Shown: piece after piece, positions 18,418 through 28,372 of the stretch
Layout of the letters: each line of letters opens with the position of its first letter
Numbering within the stretch: position 1 is the stretch's first letter
Assembly (NCBI RefSeq): GCF_027531545.1
Contig: NZ_JAPZSC010000030.1
Coordinates: forward strand, 1 to 64,000
Origin: Silanimonas sp.
Lineage (GTDB): Bacteria > Pseudomonadota > Gammaproteobacteria > Xanthomonadales > Xanthomonadaceae
Length of the DNA stretch: 64,000 bases
Direction of reading: 5' to 3'
Notes under the pieces: model-generated
Told to the model about the DNA's origin: nothing
The model's input: the letters and a program-made list of their open reading frames with translations, nothing else
Databases searched by the model: none
Position numbers and translations under genes: made by a program

Positions 18418-20523
18418 CTACGGGGCCCCGCCGCCCTCGCGATCGAAGGATCGCACCAGTTCGAAAGCCCCGGCCCGCAGTAGCGACCTCACGTCCTGGC
18501 ACTCGGTGGCGGGCTCGTCGTCGAGCCGCCGCACGACGCCCACCCAAGCATCGCGGCGTGCCTTCGCGAGATACAGGGCCTCGTCCGCCAGCGCGAGGGT
18601 GGCGTCCCAGTCCCCGGCGGTGGCCTCCGGAAGGATCGGGAACGCCGCGAAGCCGATCGAACAGGTGAGCGCGAGCGGGGCTTCACCGTCGATGGCGAAG
18701 CGCTCGGACCGCACGGCGGCGGCGAGACGCGCTGCCAGCACCGGCGCCTGCGCCCGGTCGACGAAACGCTGGACGACGAGGAACTCCTCGCCACCCCACC
18801 GCACCAGCACGTCGGAACTCCGGCAGGTGGCCTTCAGCACGGCGGCGAACCGCGCCAGCACCCGGTCGCCCACGGCATGCCCGCGCTGGTCGTTCACGGC
18901 CTTGAAGTGGTCGATGTCGATGAGCAGGGCCACCAGATCGCTGTCGGCGGCACGCTGGCCGTCGGCGCGCCGCCGCAGGCTGAGCGGCAGGTCGGCCTGC
19001 AGCGTGTCTTCGAGCAAGCGGCGATTGCCGAGGCCAGTGAGCTGGTCGGTTCGCGTCAGATCGGCCAGACGGCGGTTGATCGCCTGCAGTTCGCGACGAC
19101 GCAGCAGGAAGCCGCCGAACACCAGGGCAAGGGCGACGAGGGCGGCGGCAAGCCAAAGACGCGTCGTCCGCTCCTCGCTGAGCTGCAGGCCCTGCTCGGC
19201 CCGCTCGCGTCGCAAGGTCTCGAGCTCCAGCTCCCGTTGTTCGGCCTCGTAACGGCGGTCGAGGGCGTCGAGGCGGCGCGTGCGCTCCTCGTCGAAGATG
19301 CGGTCGCTGAGCGCTTTGTGGCGGCGAAAGGTATCGAGGGCCTCGCGATGGCGCCCGGCCGCCGCCTGCACCTCGGAAAGCTGCAGCGTGGCTTGGCGCT
19401 GCACCTCGTGGGCTTCGCCCTGCTCGGCCTGCGCGAGGGCGCCGAGGATCCGGGCCTCCGCCGTCGCCCAATCGCCCTGGCGGAAGGCAAGGCGCCCTTG
19501 GGCAAGCCCCACCAGCATCCGCTCCCGGGGTTGGTCGAGCGCTTCGGCGATGGCCTCGGCGTCGCGCAGGTGCTCCGCCGCATCGGCCAGCCGGTCGTCT
19601 TCGAGCCCGACCTGGGCCAGGGCGATCAGGGAGATCAGTTCGCCGGGCCGGTCACCCGCCTGCCGCCGCAGGGCGAGAGCTTCCTCGTGGTGGGCACGGG
19701 CGGTGGCGACATCCTCCGCGTCGAGCGCGAGGTCCCCGAGGTTGTGCAGGGTTCCCGCGATGCGTGTCGGCACGCCGAGCTCGCGACGAACCGCCAGCGC
19801 GAGCTGGTAGTGCTCGAGGGCACGCTCGCGGTCGCCGAGTCGGGCATACAGCACGCCGAGATTGTTCTCGGACAACGCGATGTCCTGCGCCTCGCCCAGC
19901 GATTCGCGCAGGCGCAGGGCTTCGTGCGTGTAGCGCAGGGCGGTGTCGTAATCGGCGAGATCGAAGCCGTGCGCCACGCCGAGGTTGTTCAATACCCCGG
20001 CGATTTCGCGGGGGCGCGCCAGCGAACGCTCGATCACGAGCGCCTGTTCGAACAGAACGATGGCTTGTCCCGGCTCACCGCGGCTCCGCGCGATCACGCC
20101 GAGATTGTTCAGGGCGCGCGCGAGTCCGGGCGAATCACCCTCGCGCTCGGCCAGCGCACGCGCGCGGCCGGCGATGGTCGTTGCCTCGTCGTAGCGGCCG
20201 AGCACCATGTGCGCCCAGCCCATCTCGTTGAGCACGCGCACTTCGGAAGCCGGGTCCGGCCATTGTGCAAGGAGCGCCAACGCCTCCCCGCCAGCCGAGA
20301 GGGCGCGCTCGGGGGCCTCCTGTCGCGAGGCCACCACGAGGTCCACCAGGGGAGCGATGCGCGCTTGCCCTTCGAGGCCCTGCAGCGCGGCCTCGCTCCG
20401 CGCGCGCTCGTCGGCCGGGGCCGCCGCTGAAGGCGGGGCCGGGGCCGGCGCCAGCGCCAGCACAAGCGCTGTGATCACCAACCATCGCATCGGGGGCGAT
20501 TGGCGGGGTCGGTCCGGCGCCAT
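18418..20523 (-). CDS. TPR-GGDEF diguanylate cyclase
   Basis: 701 residues. A signal sequence or anchor (about 12-35) leads into a periplasmic array of about seven to nine tetratricopeptide-like repeats (95-410; for example the ALNNLGVIARSRGEPGQAI and ENNLGVLYARLGDRERALE units). Then come a coiled coil (412-452), a membrane helix (456-474) and a cytoplasmic GGDEF domain. The active site reads RWGGEEF (577-581), an active variant, so c-di-GMP synthesis is expected. There is no RxxD inhibitory site five residues before GGEEF, so product inhibition may be absent. The layout suggests a periplasmic protein-binding sensor. GAGG lies 7 nt before ATG 20523; Met12 (20490) is an alternative start. Confidence 0.88.
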   Translation of the reverse strand: MAPDRPRQSPPMRWLVITALVLALAPAPAPPSAAAPADERARSEAALQGLEGQARIAPLVDLVVASRQEAPERALSAGGEALALLAQWPDPASEVRVLNEMGWAHMVLGRYDEATTIAGRARALAEREGDSPGLARALNNLGVIARSRGEPGQAIVLFEQALVIERSLARPREIAGVLNNLGVAHGFDLADYDTALRYTHEALRLRESLGEAQDIALSENNLGVLYARLGDRERALEHYQLALAVRRELGVPTRIAGTLHNLGDLALDAEDVATARAHHEEALALRRQAGDRPGELISLIALAQVGLEDDRLADAAEHLRDAEAIAEALDQPRERMLVGLAQGRLAFRQGDWATAEARILGALAQAEQGEAHEVQRQATLQLSEVQAAAGRHREALDTFRRHKALSDRIFDEERTRRLDALDRRYEAEQRELELETLRRERAEQGLQLSEERTTRLWLAAALVALALVFGGFLLRRRELQAINRRLADLTRTDQLTGLGNRRLLEDTLQADLPLSLRRRADGQRAADSDLVALLIDIDHFKAVNDQRGHAVGDRVLARFAAVLKATCRSSDVLVRWGGEEFLVVQRFVDRAQAPVLAARLAAAVRSERFAIDGEAPLALTCSIGFAAFPILPEATAGDWDATLALADEALYLAKARRDAWVGVVRRLDDEPATECQDVRSLLRAGAFELVRSFDREGGGAP

Positions 20524-20532
20524 GCGGGGACC

Positions 20533-21420
20533 TCAGCGCTTGAGTTGGATCAGGGCCGAGGTGTCGAGGTCGCCGTCACCGCGGCGCTCGAGTTCGCTGT
20601 AATCCGCCAGCGTGCGGTCGATGACCGGATGCCGGATGCCGGCTGCCTCAGCCATCGCTTGGACGATCCGCAGATCTTTGGCCATGTGCGCGCACTTGAA
20701 GCCGGGCTTGAACTCGTCGCGGAGCATTGTCGCACCGCGCTTTTCGAGAAACCAGTTGCTGGCCGCACCGGCCATCAGGGTCGGGAGCAGGCGTTCGGCG
20801 TCGAGGCCCAGCTTCTCGGCGAAGGCCAGGCCCTCGCAGACCGCTTCGTTGATGCCGGCGACCAGGATCTGGTTCACGGCCTTGGTCGCCTGCCCGGCAC
20901 CGGTCGGGCCCATCAGGGCGATGCGCGCGCCGTAGGCCTCAAGCACCGGACGGGCGCGTTCGAGGGTGCCCTCGTCGCCGCCGACCATGATCGAGAGCTT
21001 GCCGTTCTTCGCCCCTTCGACGCCGCCCGAGACCGGCGCGTCGAGGAAGCCGATGCCGCGCGCGCCGAGGCGCTTCGCCGCTTCGCGGGCGGTCTCGACG
21101 GCGACGGTGCTGTGGTCGATGACGATGGCGCCCGCGGCCAGCACCGCGGCCAGGCCGTCGACGTTCTCCAGCACGTCGGCATCGGCTGAAACACAGAGCG
21201 CGACCACGTCGCAACCGGCGTAGTCGCCGAAGGCCGTCGCCGCTGTCACGCCCGCGCGGCCTTCGGCGAAGGCCCGCGCCTTCGCAGACGTTCGGTTGCC
21301 CACGACAGCGAGCAGGCCGCGGTCGGCAAGGTGGCCGGCCATGGAATGGCCCATGGCGCCGAGGCCGATGAACCCGGCACGCGGACCGGTCGGAAGCACG
21401 GTGGTCATCGTCGCGCTCAC
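20533..21420 (-). CDS. NAD(P)-dependent beta-hydroxyacid dehydrogenase (3-hydroxyisobutyrate dehydrogenase family)
   Basis: 295 residues with the Rossmann motif GFIGLGAMG (16-24), the substrate-binding DAPVSGGVEGA and the catalytic lysine in GQATKAVNQ. The family oxidises 3-hydroxyacids or reduces short semialdehydes such as succinic or tartronate semialdehyde; the exact substrate cannot be read off. The start is GTG at 21420, overlapping the speA stop as GTGA, so it is translationally coupled downstream of arginine decarboxylase. ATG at 21408 is an alternative. Coupling to polyamine synthesis hints at, but does not prove, action on an aldehyde from that pathway. Confidence 0.85.
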   Translation of the reverse strand: MSATMTTVLPTGPRAGFIGLGAMGHSMAGHLADRGLLAVVGNRTSAKARAFAEGRAGVTAATAFGDYAGCDVVALCVSADADVLENVDGLAAVLAAGAIVIDHSTVAVETAREAAKRLGARGIGFLDAPVSGGVEGAKNGKLSIMVGGDEGTLERARPVLEAYGARIALMGPTGAGQATKAVNQILVAGINEAVCEGLAFAEKLGLDAERLLPTLMAGAASNWFLEKRGATMLRDEFKPGFKCAHMAKDLRIVQAMAEAAGIRHPVIDRTLADYSELERRGDGDLDTSALIQLKR

Positions 21421-23333
21421 TCCAAGGGCTCTTCGGAGAGGTAGGTGTAGCCGGTCAGACCGGTTTCGAGCGCCGCGAGGAACTCGGCCGACGTCGCTCC
21501 CGGCAGGTTGGCCGCTTCGACGTTGGCGCGGTAGCGCGCGCGCAGGTCGGCGAGCTTGTAGCCGACGTAGTCGAGCATCACGTCGGTGGTGTCGCCGCGA
21601 CGCTGGGTGTCGAGCCGGTAGCCGTCCGTACCATCGAGGTGCACGGCCACGGTGTCGGTGTCGCCGAACAGGTTGTGGATGTCGCCGAGCGTTTCCTGAT
21701 ACGCGCCCACCATCGCGATGGCCAGCAGGTAGGACTCACCGGGCTTCAATGCATGCAGCGGCAAGGAGGCATCCAGCGCCTCGCTCTCGACATAAGTATC
21801 GATGCGGCCGTCGGAATCACAGGTCAGGTCGGCGATCACGCCACGACGCGTCGGCTCTTCGTCGAGGCGCTCGACCGGCACGATCGGGAACACCTGTTCG
21901 ATGGCCCAGACGTCCGGGATGGATTCGAACACCGAGAAGTTGACGAAGTACTTGTCGACCAGGCGCTCATTGAGCTCGTCGAGCACCGGGCGGTGGCTCT
22001 TCTCTTCGGCCGACAGGCGCTGCCGAACCGCGTGGGCGATGGCGTAGAAGAGATCATCCAGCTGGGCGCGCTGCTCGACGCCGAGCTGGCCCAGCGCGAA
22101 CAGCGTCTGGCCCTCGGCGAGATGGTGCTGGGCCTCGTGGAAGAGTTCGACCGGCGGGCGCACATCGAGCTCGGCCTGCACTTCGCGCAGGTGGCGGATC
22201 ACCGACGGCTCGCCGGGCTGCGAAGGGCCGACGCGGCCTTCCGGCGCACGCTCCACTTCCGAGACATTCACCACCATCACCGCGTGGTGCGCGGTCATCG
22301 CGCGGCCGGCCTCGGTGATCAGGCGCGGCTGCGGCAGGCCGTGCTCGGCGCAGGCCTCGGCCAGCGGCTGCAGCAGGGTGTAGGCGTACTGGTCGAGGCC
22401 GTAGTTGATCGAGCAGAAGGAGCGCGAACGCGTGCCTTCGTAGTCGACGCCGAGGCCGCCGCCGGAATCCATCAGGCGAATCGGGCAGCCGCGCTTCGAC
22501 AGCTCGACGAAGTAGTTCACCGCCTCGCGCATGCCGCTGGCGATGTCACGCACGTTGCTGATCTGCGAGCCCATGTGGAAATGGAGCATCGCGACGCTCT
22601 CGCCGAGGCCCGCGGCCTGCAGCTTGTCGACGGCATCCAGCACGTGGCGCGGCGAGAGGCCGAACTTGGCCTTGTCGCCACCGCTGTTCTGCCACTTGCC
22701 GGCCCCGAGCGACGCCAGGCGCAGGCGGATGCCCACGACCGGCGTGATGCCGAGTTCGCGCGACTCCTCGATGATCAGCCCGACTTCCGACGGCTTCTCG
22801 ATGACAAGGATGGTGTCGAGGCCGAGCTTGCGGCTCATCAGGGCGAGGCGGATGAACTCGCGGTCCTTGTAGCCGTTGCACACCACGACGCTGCCCGGCT
22901 GCGCCAGCGCCAGCACGGCCATCAGCTCCGGCTTGCTGCCGGCCTCGAGGCCGAAGTCCGCGGTATAGGGCGCTTCGCCGACCGCCGCACCCACCCGCGC
23001 CAGCTCGCCAGCCACGCCGGCGTGCTGGTTCACCTTGATCGGGTAGACCGCCGTATAGCCGCCGCGGTAGTCGAGCTCACGCATGGCCTGCGCGAACGCC
23101 TGCTGCAGCTTGCCGAGGCGATGGCCGAGCACGTCGGAGAAGCGCACCAGCAAGGGCAGCTTGTGGCCCATGCCGCGCGCCCGTTCCACCACGTCGGAGA
23201 GCGCGATCGCCGGGCCCTCGTCGCCGTTCGGGCGTGCCACGAGGCGGCCGCGACCGTCGATGTCGAAATACCCGTCCGACCAGTACGGCACGGAATAGGT
23301 GTGGCGGGCGCGGTCGAGCGTCCAGGCGGTCAT
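21417..23333 (-). CDS. speA: Biosynthetic arginine decarboxylase
   Basis: PLP-dependent fold-III decarboxylase making agmatine from arginine for polyamine synthesis. 638 residues, with the PLP lysine in YPIKVNQ near residue 100, the HFHMGSQ motif, GGGLGVDYEGT, and the C-terminal CDSDGRID active-site cysteine segment. Length is right for the ~630-residue biosynthetic enzyme. ATG 23333 gives the conserved MTAWTLDRARHTY start; the frame upstream to 23420 is not conserved in character. It is divergent from speE across 223 nt of very GC-rich DNA. Agmatinase and AdoMet decarboxylase genes are not in the window. Confidence 0.95.
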   Translation of the reverse strand: MTAWTLDRARHTYSVPYWSDGYFDIDGRGRLVARPNGDEGPAIALSDVVERARGMGHKLPLLVRFSDVLGHRLGKLQQAFAQAMRELDYRGGYTAVYPIKVNQHAGVAGELARVGAAVGEAPYTADFGLEAGSKPELMAVLALAQPGSVVVCNGYKDREFIRLALMSRKLGLDTILVIEKPSEVGLIIEESRELGITPVVGIRLRLASLGAGKWQNSGGDKAKFGLSPRHVLDAVDKLQAAGLGESVAMLHFHMGSQISNVRDIASGMREAVNYFVELSKRGCPIRLMDSGGGLGVDYEGTRSRSFCSINYGLDQYAYTLLQPLAEACAEHGLPQPRLITEAGRAMTAHHAVMVVNVSEVERAPEGRVGPSQPGEPSVIRHLREVQAELDVRPPVELFHEAQHHLAEGQTLFALGQLGVEQRAQLDDLFYAIAHAVRQRLSAEEKSHRPVLDELNERLVDKYFVNFSVFESIPDVWAIEQVFPIVPVERLDEEPTRRGVIADLTCDSDGRIDTYVESEALDASLPLHALKPGESYLLAIAMVGAYQETLGDIHNLFGDTDTVAVHLDGTDGYRLDTQRRGDTTDVMLDYVGYKLADLRARYRANVEAANLPGATSAEFLAALETGLTGYTYLSEEPLE

Positions 23334-23427
23334 GGGCTGGGGGCCAGGTGGAAACAAAGGGCGCGTAGTGTACGACCGGGGGGTGAACAGGGGGACGATG
23401 GCCGGGGCCGCGCCGGACAAACGGGGG

Positions 23428-23433
23428 TAGACT
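23428..23433 (+). promoter_or_regulatory. Candidate -10 element before speE
   Basis: TAGACT is one of the few A/T-containing hexamers in the speA-speE gap, 123 nt upstream of the speE start. No -35 match. Confidence 0.25.
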
Positions 23434-23556
23434 GCGCGCCGCCCGGGGCGGGGCGGCCCGCGCGGCGGCGGCGAGCAGGGCTCGCGCCGCGCATCCAGAG
23501 CGGGGCTCGCGCCCCACCGACCCGCTTCGCCTTCATTCCTTCGAGGAGTACCGACA

Positions 23557-24414
23557 GTGAACTCATCCCCGACTTGGCTCCACGAGACCTTCGATCACAC
23601 CGGTTCGGCCTTCGGCCTGCGCGTGACGGCGAAGCTGGATGAGGTGCAGTCGCCGTTTCAGAAGATCGAGATCTACGACAGCACCGACTGGGGCAAGGTC
23701 ATGCTGATCGACGGCGCGATGATGGTCACGACGCGCGACAATTTCTTCTATCACGAGATGATGGCGCACGCGCCGCTGTTCACCCACGCCAACCCGGAGA
23801 ACGTCGTCATCATCGGCGGCGGCGACTGCGGCACGCTGCGCGAAGTGCTCAAGCACCCGGGCGTGAAGACCGCCGTGCAGTGCGACATCGACGAGCAGGT
23901 CACGGTGATGGCCCGCAAATACTTCCCGGAGCTGTGCGAGAGCAACGACGACCCGCGCGCGACGGTGATGTTCGATGACGGCATCGCCTACATGAAGAAC
24001 GCCGCCCCGGAGAGCATCGATGTCGTGATCGTCGACTCGACCGACCCGGTGGGCCCGGCCGAAGGCCTGTTCAACCGCGCCTTCTACGAAGACTGCCTGC
24101 GCGCGCTGAAGCCGGGCGGCCTGCTCGTGCAGCAGAGCGAGAGCCCGCTGGCGCTGATGCACCTGATCCTCGACATGCGCGCCGCGATGCGCGACGCCGG
24201 CTTCAAGGATTTCCGCGTGCTGCCCTTCCCGCAGCCCTGCTATCCGACGGGCTACTGGAGCTGCCTTGTCGCCTCGAAGGAATCGCGTGATCTCACGCAG
24301 TTCCGCATGAAGGACGCCGCCGCGCGCCCGTTCGAGACGCAGTACTACAGCGCCGCCATCCACCAGGCCGCGCTCGCCCTGCCACCCTTCGTCGAGAAGG
24401 CGTTGGCGAAGTAA
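23557..24414 (+). CDS. speE: Spermidine synthase
   Basis: Transfers aminopropyl from decarboxylated AdoMet to putrescine. 285 residues with the AdoMet-binding GGGDCGTLREV (87-97), the catalytic Asp160 in VIVDSTDPVGPA and the family's N-terminal beta-barrel region. The start is GTG at 23557, with a strong GAGGAG 8 nt upstream. It forms a divergent pair with speA. Confidence 0.96.
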   Translation: MNSSPTWLHETFDHTGSAFGLRVTAKLDEVQSPFQKIEIYDSTDWGKVMLIDGAMMVTTRDNFFYHEMMAHAPLFTHANPENVVIIGGGDCGTLREVLKHPGVKTAVQCDIDEQVTVMARKYFPELCESNDDPRATVMFDDGIAYMKNAAPESIDVVIVDSTDPVGPAEGLFNRAFYEDCLRALKPGGLLVQQSESPLALMHLILDMRAAMRDAGFKDFRVLPFPQPCYPTGYWSCLVASKESRDLTQFRMKDAAARPFETQYYSAAIHQAALALPPFVEKALAK

Positions 24415-24443
24415 CCCGGCCGGCACGGGAGAGGGAAAAGAGA

Positions 24444-24475
24444 AAGGGCGCCGCGAGGCGCCCTTCTCCGTTGCG
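24444..24475. terminator. Bidirectional terminator between speE and glnK
   Basis: Perfect 9-bp stem AAGGGCGCC (24444-24452) with GGCGCCCTT (24457-24465), loop GCGA. On the minus strand it is followed by a T-rich run (TTTCTCTTTTCCC), a good intrinsic terminator for amtB-glnK. On the plus strand the tail is weaker. Confidence 0.75.
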
Positions 24476-24488
24476 CCGATCCCTCGGC

Positions 24489-24842
<354 letters not shown>

Positions 24843-24864
24843 TCAGTTCAGTGCGAAGCCTAAG

Positions 24865-24884
24865 GCGCGGGGCATTCCCCGCGC
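24865..24884 (-). other. Strong hairpin in the amtB-glnK intercistronic gap
   Basis: A perfect 8-bp GC stem (24865-24872 with 24877-24884) and 4-nt loop occupy the 68-nt gap between the amtB stop and the glnK start. It lacks a following T-run, so partial termination, RNA processing or 3'-end protection of the amtB part are the options. Confidence 0.45.
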
Positions 24885-24895
24885 TATGGCCGCGA

Positions 24896-26257
<1,362 letters not shown>

Positions 26258-26340
26258 CGTTGTCTCCCCAGGTGAAGTGATCCCCACCATCGATGCGACC
26301 AGAAACGGATCGATTGTCTACGTCACGCGGGCTGTGCTTT

Positions 26341-26346
26341 GATACT
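26341..26346 (+). promoter_or_regulatory. Candidate -10 element before ubiK
   Basis: GATACT preceded by a short T-run, 119 nt upstream of the ubiK ATG in the amtB-ubiK divergent region. No sigma-54 -24/-12 pair was found in the gap on the amtB side. Confidence 0.25.
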
Positions 26347-26464
26347 GGCCCTCGCTCGGGACCCCGGCCTGCCGGCATCGGCCCACCTCTCGCCGCGACG
26401 TCTCCTGACATTCGCGCGGCCGTCCCGCCGCCACGCTGTCGTCGACCGCCCACGGACCTCCGCC

Positions 26465-26734
26465 ATGATCGACCTCAAGGCCATCGACGACCTCGCCCGC
26501 CGCCTCAACGACCTCGTGCCGCCCGGTCTGGAGGGCGCGCGCGCCGATCTCGAGAAGAATTTCCGCGCCGCGCTGCAGGCCGGCCTCGGCAAGCTCGACC
26601 TCGTCACCCGCGAGGAATTCGAAGTGCAGAAGGCCGTGCTTCGCCGCACCCGCGAGAAGCTGGAGGCGCTGGAGCGCCAGCTCGACGCGCTGGACGCCGC
26701 CTCGCGTCCTGCGTCGCCCGACACCCGCAACTGA
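26465..26734 (+). CDS. ubiK: Ubiquinone biosynthesis accessory factor UbiK
   Basis: 89 residues, alpha-helical with a C-terminal coiled coil (about 48-80), formerly called YqiC/BMFP. In E. coli UbiK works with UbiJ in the soluble ubiquinone-synthesis complex. The N-terminal MIDLKAIDDLARRLNDLVP and central EKNFRAALQAGLGKLDLVTREEF match the family. ATG 26465 is chosen over upstream in-frame codons, which do not match. comM follows after 9 nt. Confidence 0.9.
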   Translation: MIDLKAIDDLARRLNDLVPPGLEGARADLEKNFRAALQAGLGKLDLVTREEFEVQKAVLRRTREKLEALERQLDALDAASRPASPDTRN

Positions 26735-26743
26735 GTCGCCGCC

Positions 26744-28372
26744 ATGGCGTTGGCGTTGGTGCACACCCGTGCACGCTGCGGCGTGCGCGCGCCCGAAGTG
26801 CGCGTCGAAGTCTTCATGGCCGGCGGCCTGCCGCAAGTGACCATTGCGGGGCTCGCCGGCACGGTCGCCCGCGAATCGCGCGAACGCATCCGCGCTGCGC
26901 TACAGGCCAGCCAGTTCGAGCTGCCGAGCAAGCGCGTCACCATCAACGTGGCGCCCGCCGAATTGCCGAAGGACGGCGCGCGCTTCGACCTGCCGATGGC
27001 GGTCGGCCTGCTTGCCGCCGCGGGACAGATCCCGCTGGGGGCCCTGTGCGAGGTCGAACTGCTCGGCGAACTGTCGCTGTCCGGCGCCCTGCGGGGCATC
27101 AGTGGCGCGCTGCCGGCCGCCATCGCCGCCGGTGAGGCGGGGCGCGCGCTGATCGTGCCCGAGGAGAACGCCACCGACGCGGCGTATGCGAGCCAGGCGA
27201 AGATATTCGGCGCACGCACGCTGGCGCAGGTGGTGGCCCACCTGCGCGGCGAACGGATGCTGGCACCCGTGCCATCGCCCCTGCCGGAAGAAGCCACGAC
27301 GCGCGGTGCCGAAGGCGCCGACCTCGCCGATGTGATTGGCCAGACCCTCGGCAAGCGCGCGCTCGAAGTCGCCGCGGCCGGCATGCACGGCCTGCGTTTC
27401 ACCGGTCCGCCGGGCTGCGGCAAGACACTGCTCGCGCGCTGCCTGCCGGGGCTGATGCCGCCGCTCACCGAAACGGAGGCATTGGAGCTGGCGGTGATTC
27501 GTAGCCTCGCCGCACCCCTGCGGGAGGCCGGCGGCTGGCCCACGGCGCGACCGTTCCGCGCTCCGATGCACGGCGCCAGCGCCGTCGCGCTCGTCGGCGG
27601 CGGCGGGATTCCGCGGCCCGGCGAGTTGTCGCTGTCACACCACGGCGTTCTGTTCCTCGACGAACTCCCCGAGTGGAGCCGCAGCACCCTCGAAGCGCTT
27701 CGCGAACCGCTGGAATCCGGCGATGTGCAGATCGCGCGCGCGGCGATGCAAGCGGTGTTTCCCGCGCGCCCGCTGCTCGTCACCGCGATGAACCCCTGCC
27801 CCTGCGGCTGGGCCGGCGACCCTTCCGGCCGCTGCGACTGTCCGACCGACGCCATCGCGCGCTACCAGTCGCGCGTCAGCGGCCCGCTGCTCGACCGCAT
27901 CGACCTGCACGTGGCACTGGGCCGGGTGCCGGCCGCGGCATTGATGGCTGCGGGCGCTCCCGGCCCTTCGACCACGGTCGAGGCGTCGCCGGCGAACGAG
28001 ACCAGCGCCACCGTCCGCGCCCGCGTGGTGCGGGCCCGCGAGCGACAGCAGGCCCGGCAAGGCAAGCCGAACGCGCATCTCGCCCCGGGCGAGCTCGAGG
28101 CCGTCATCGCCGCCACGCCAGCGGCGCGGGCCTTGCTCGAACGCGCGGCCGATCGCCTCACCCTCTCGGCGCGCGCAGTGCATCGCACGCTGCGGGTGGC
28201 GCGCACCCTCGCCGACCTGGCCGGTGACGACGCGGTCGAAACGCCACACATGGCCGAGGCGATCGGCTTCCGCGCGATGAGCATCGACTCGAATCCGCCG
28301 TTGCAGGCTACGCTGCAAGCCTCGACGCAAACGGAGCACCGGGCCGGGCATGGAGTGGTTGGCACGCACTGA
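26744..28372 (+). CDS. comM: ComM/YifB-type Mg-chelatase-like AAA+ ATPase
   Basis: 542 residues. The N-terminal Lon-protease-like fold (about 1-170) contains the ARESRERIRAAL motif. It is followed by an AAA+ module with Walker A GPPGCGKT (221-228), Walker B VLFLDELPE (about 302-310) and the NPCPCG...CDCP...RYQSRVSGPLLDRIDLHV region, then a C-terminal Mg-chelatase-type helical domain. In Vibrio and others ComM is a branch-migration helicase that promotes integration of transforming DNA. No other competence genes are near. It is the second gene of ubiK-comM, and its last 23 nt overlap the antiporter gene. Confidence 0.92.
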   Translation: MALALVHTRARCGVRAPEVRVEVFMAGGLPQVTIAGLAGTVARESRERIRAALQASQFELPSKRVTINVAPAELPKDGARFDLPMAVGLLAAAGQIPLGALCEVELLGELSLSGALRGISGALPAAIAAGEAGRALIVPEENATDAAYASQAKIFGARTLAQVVAHLRGERMLAPVPSPLPEEATTRGAEGADLADVIGQTLGKRALEVAAAGMHGLRFTGPPGCGKTLLARCLPGLMPPLTETEALELAVIRSLAAPLREAGGWPTARPFRAPMHGASAVALVGGGGIPRPGELSLSHHGVLFLDELPEWSRSTLEALREPLESGDVQIARAAMQAVFPARPLLVTAMNPCPCGWAGDPSGRCDCPTDAIARYQSRVSGPLLDRIDLHVALGRVPAAALMAAGAPGPSTTVEASPANETSATVRARVVRARERQQARQGKPNAHLAPGELEAVIAATPAARALLERAADRLTLSARAVHRTLRVARTLADLAGDDAVETPHMAEAIGFRAMSIDSNPPLQATLQASTQTEHRAGHGVVGTH

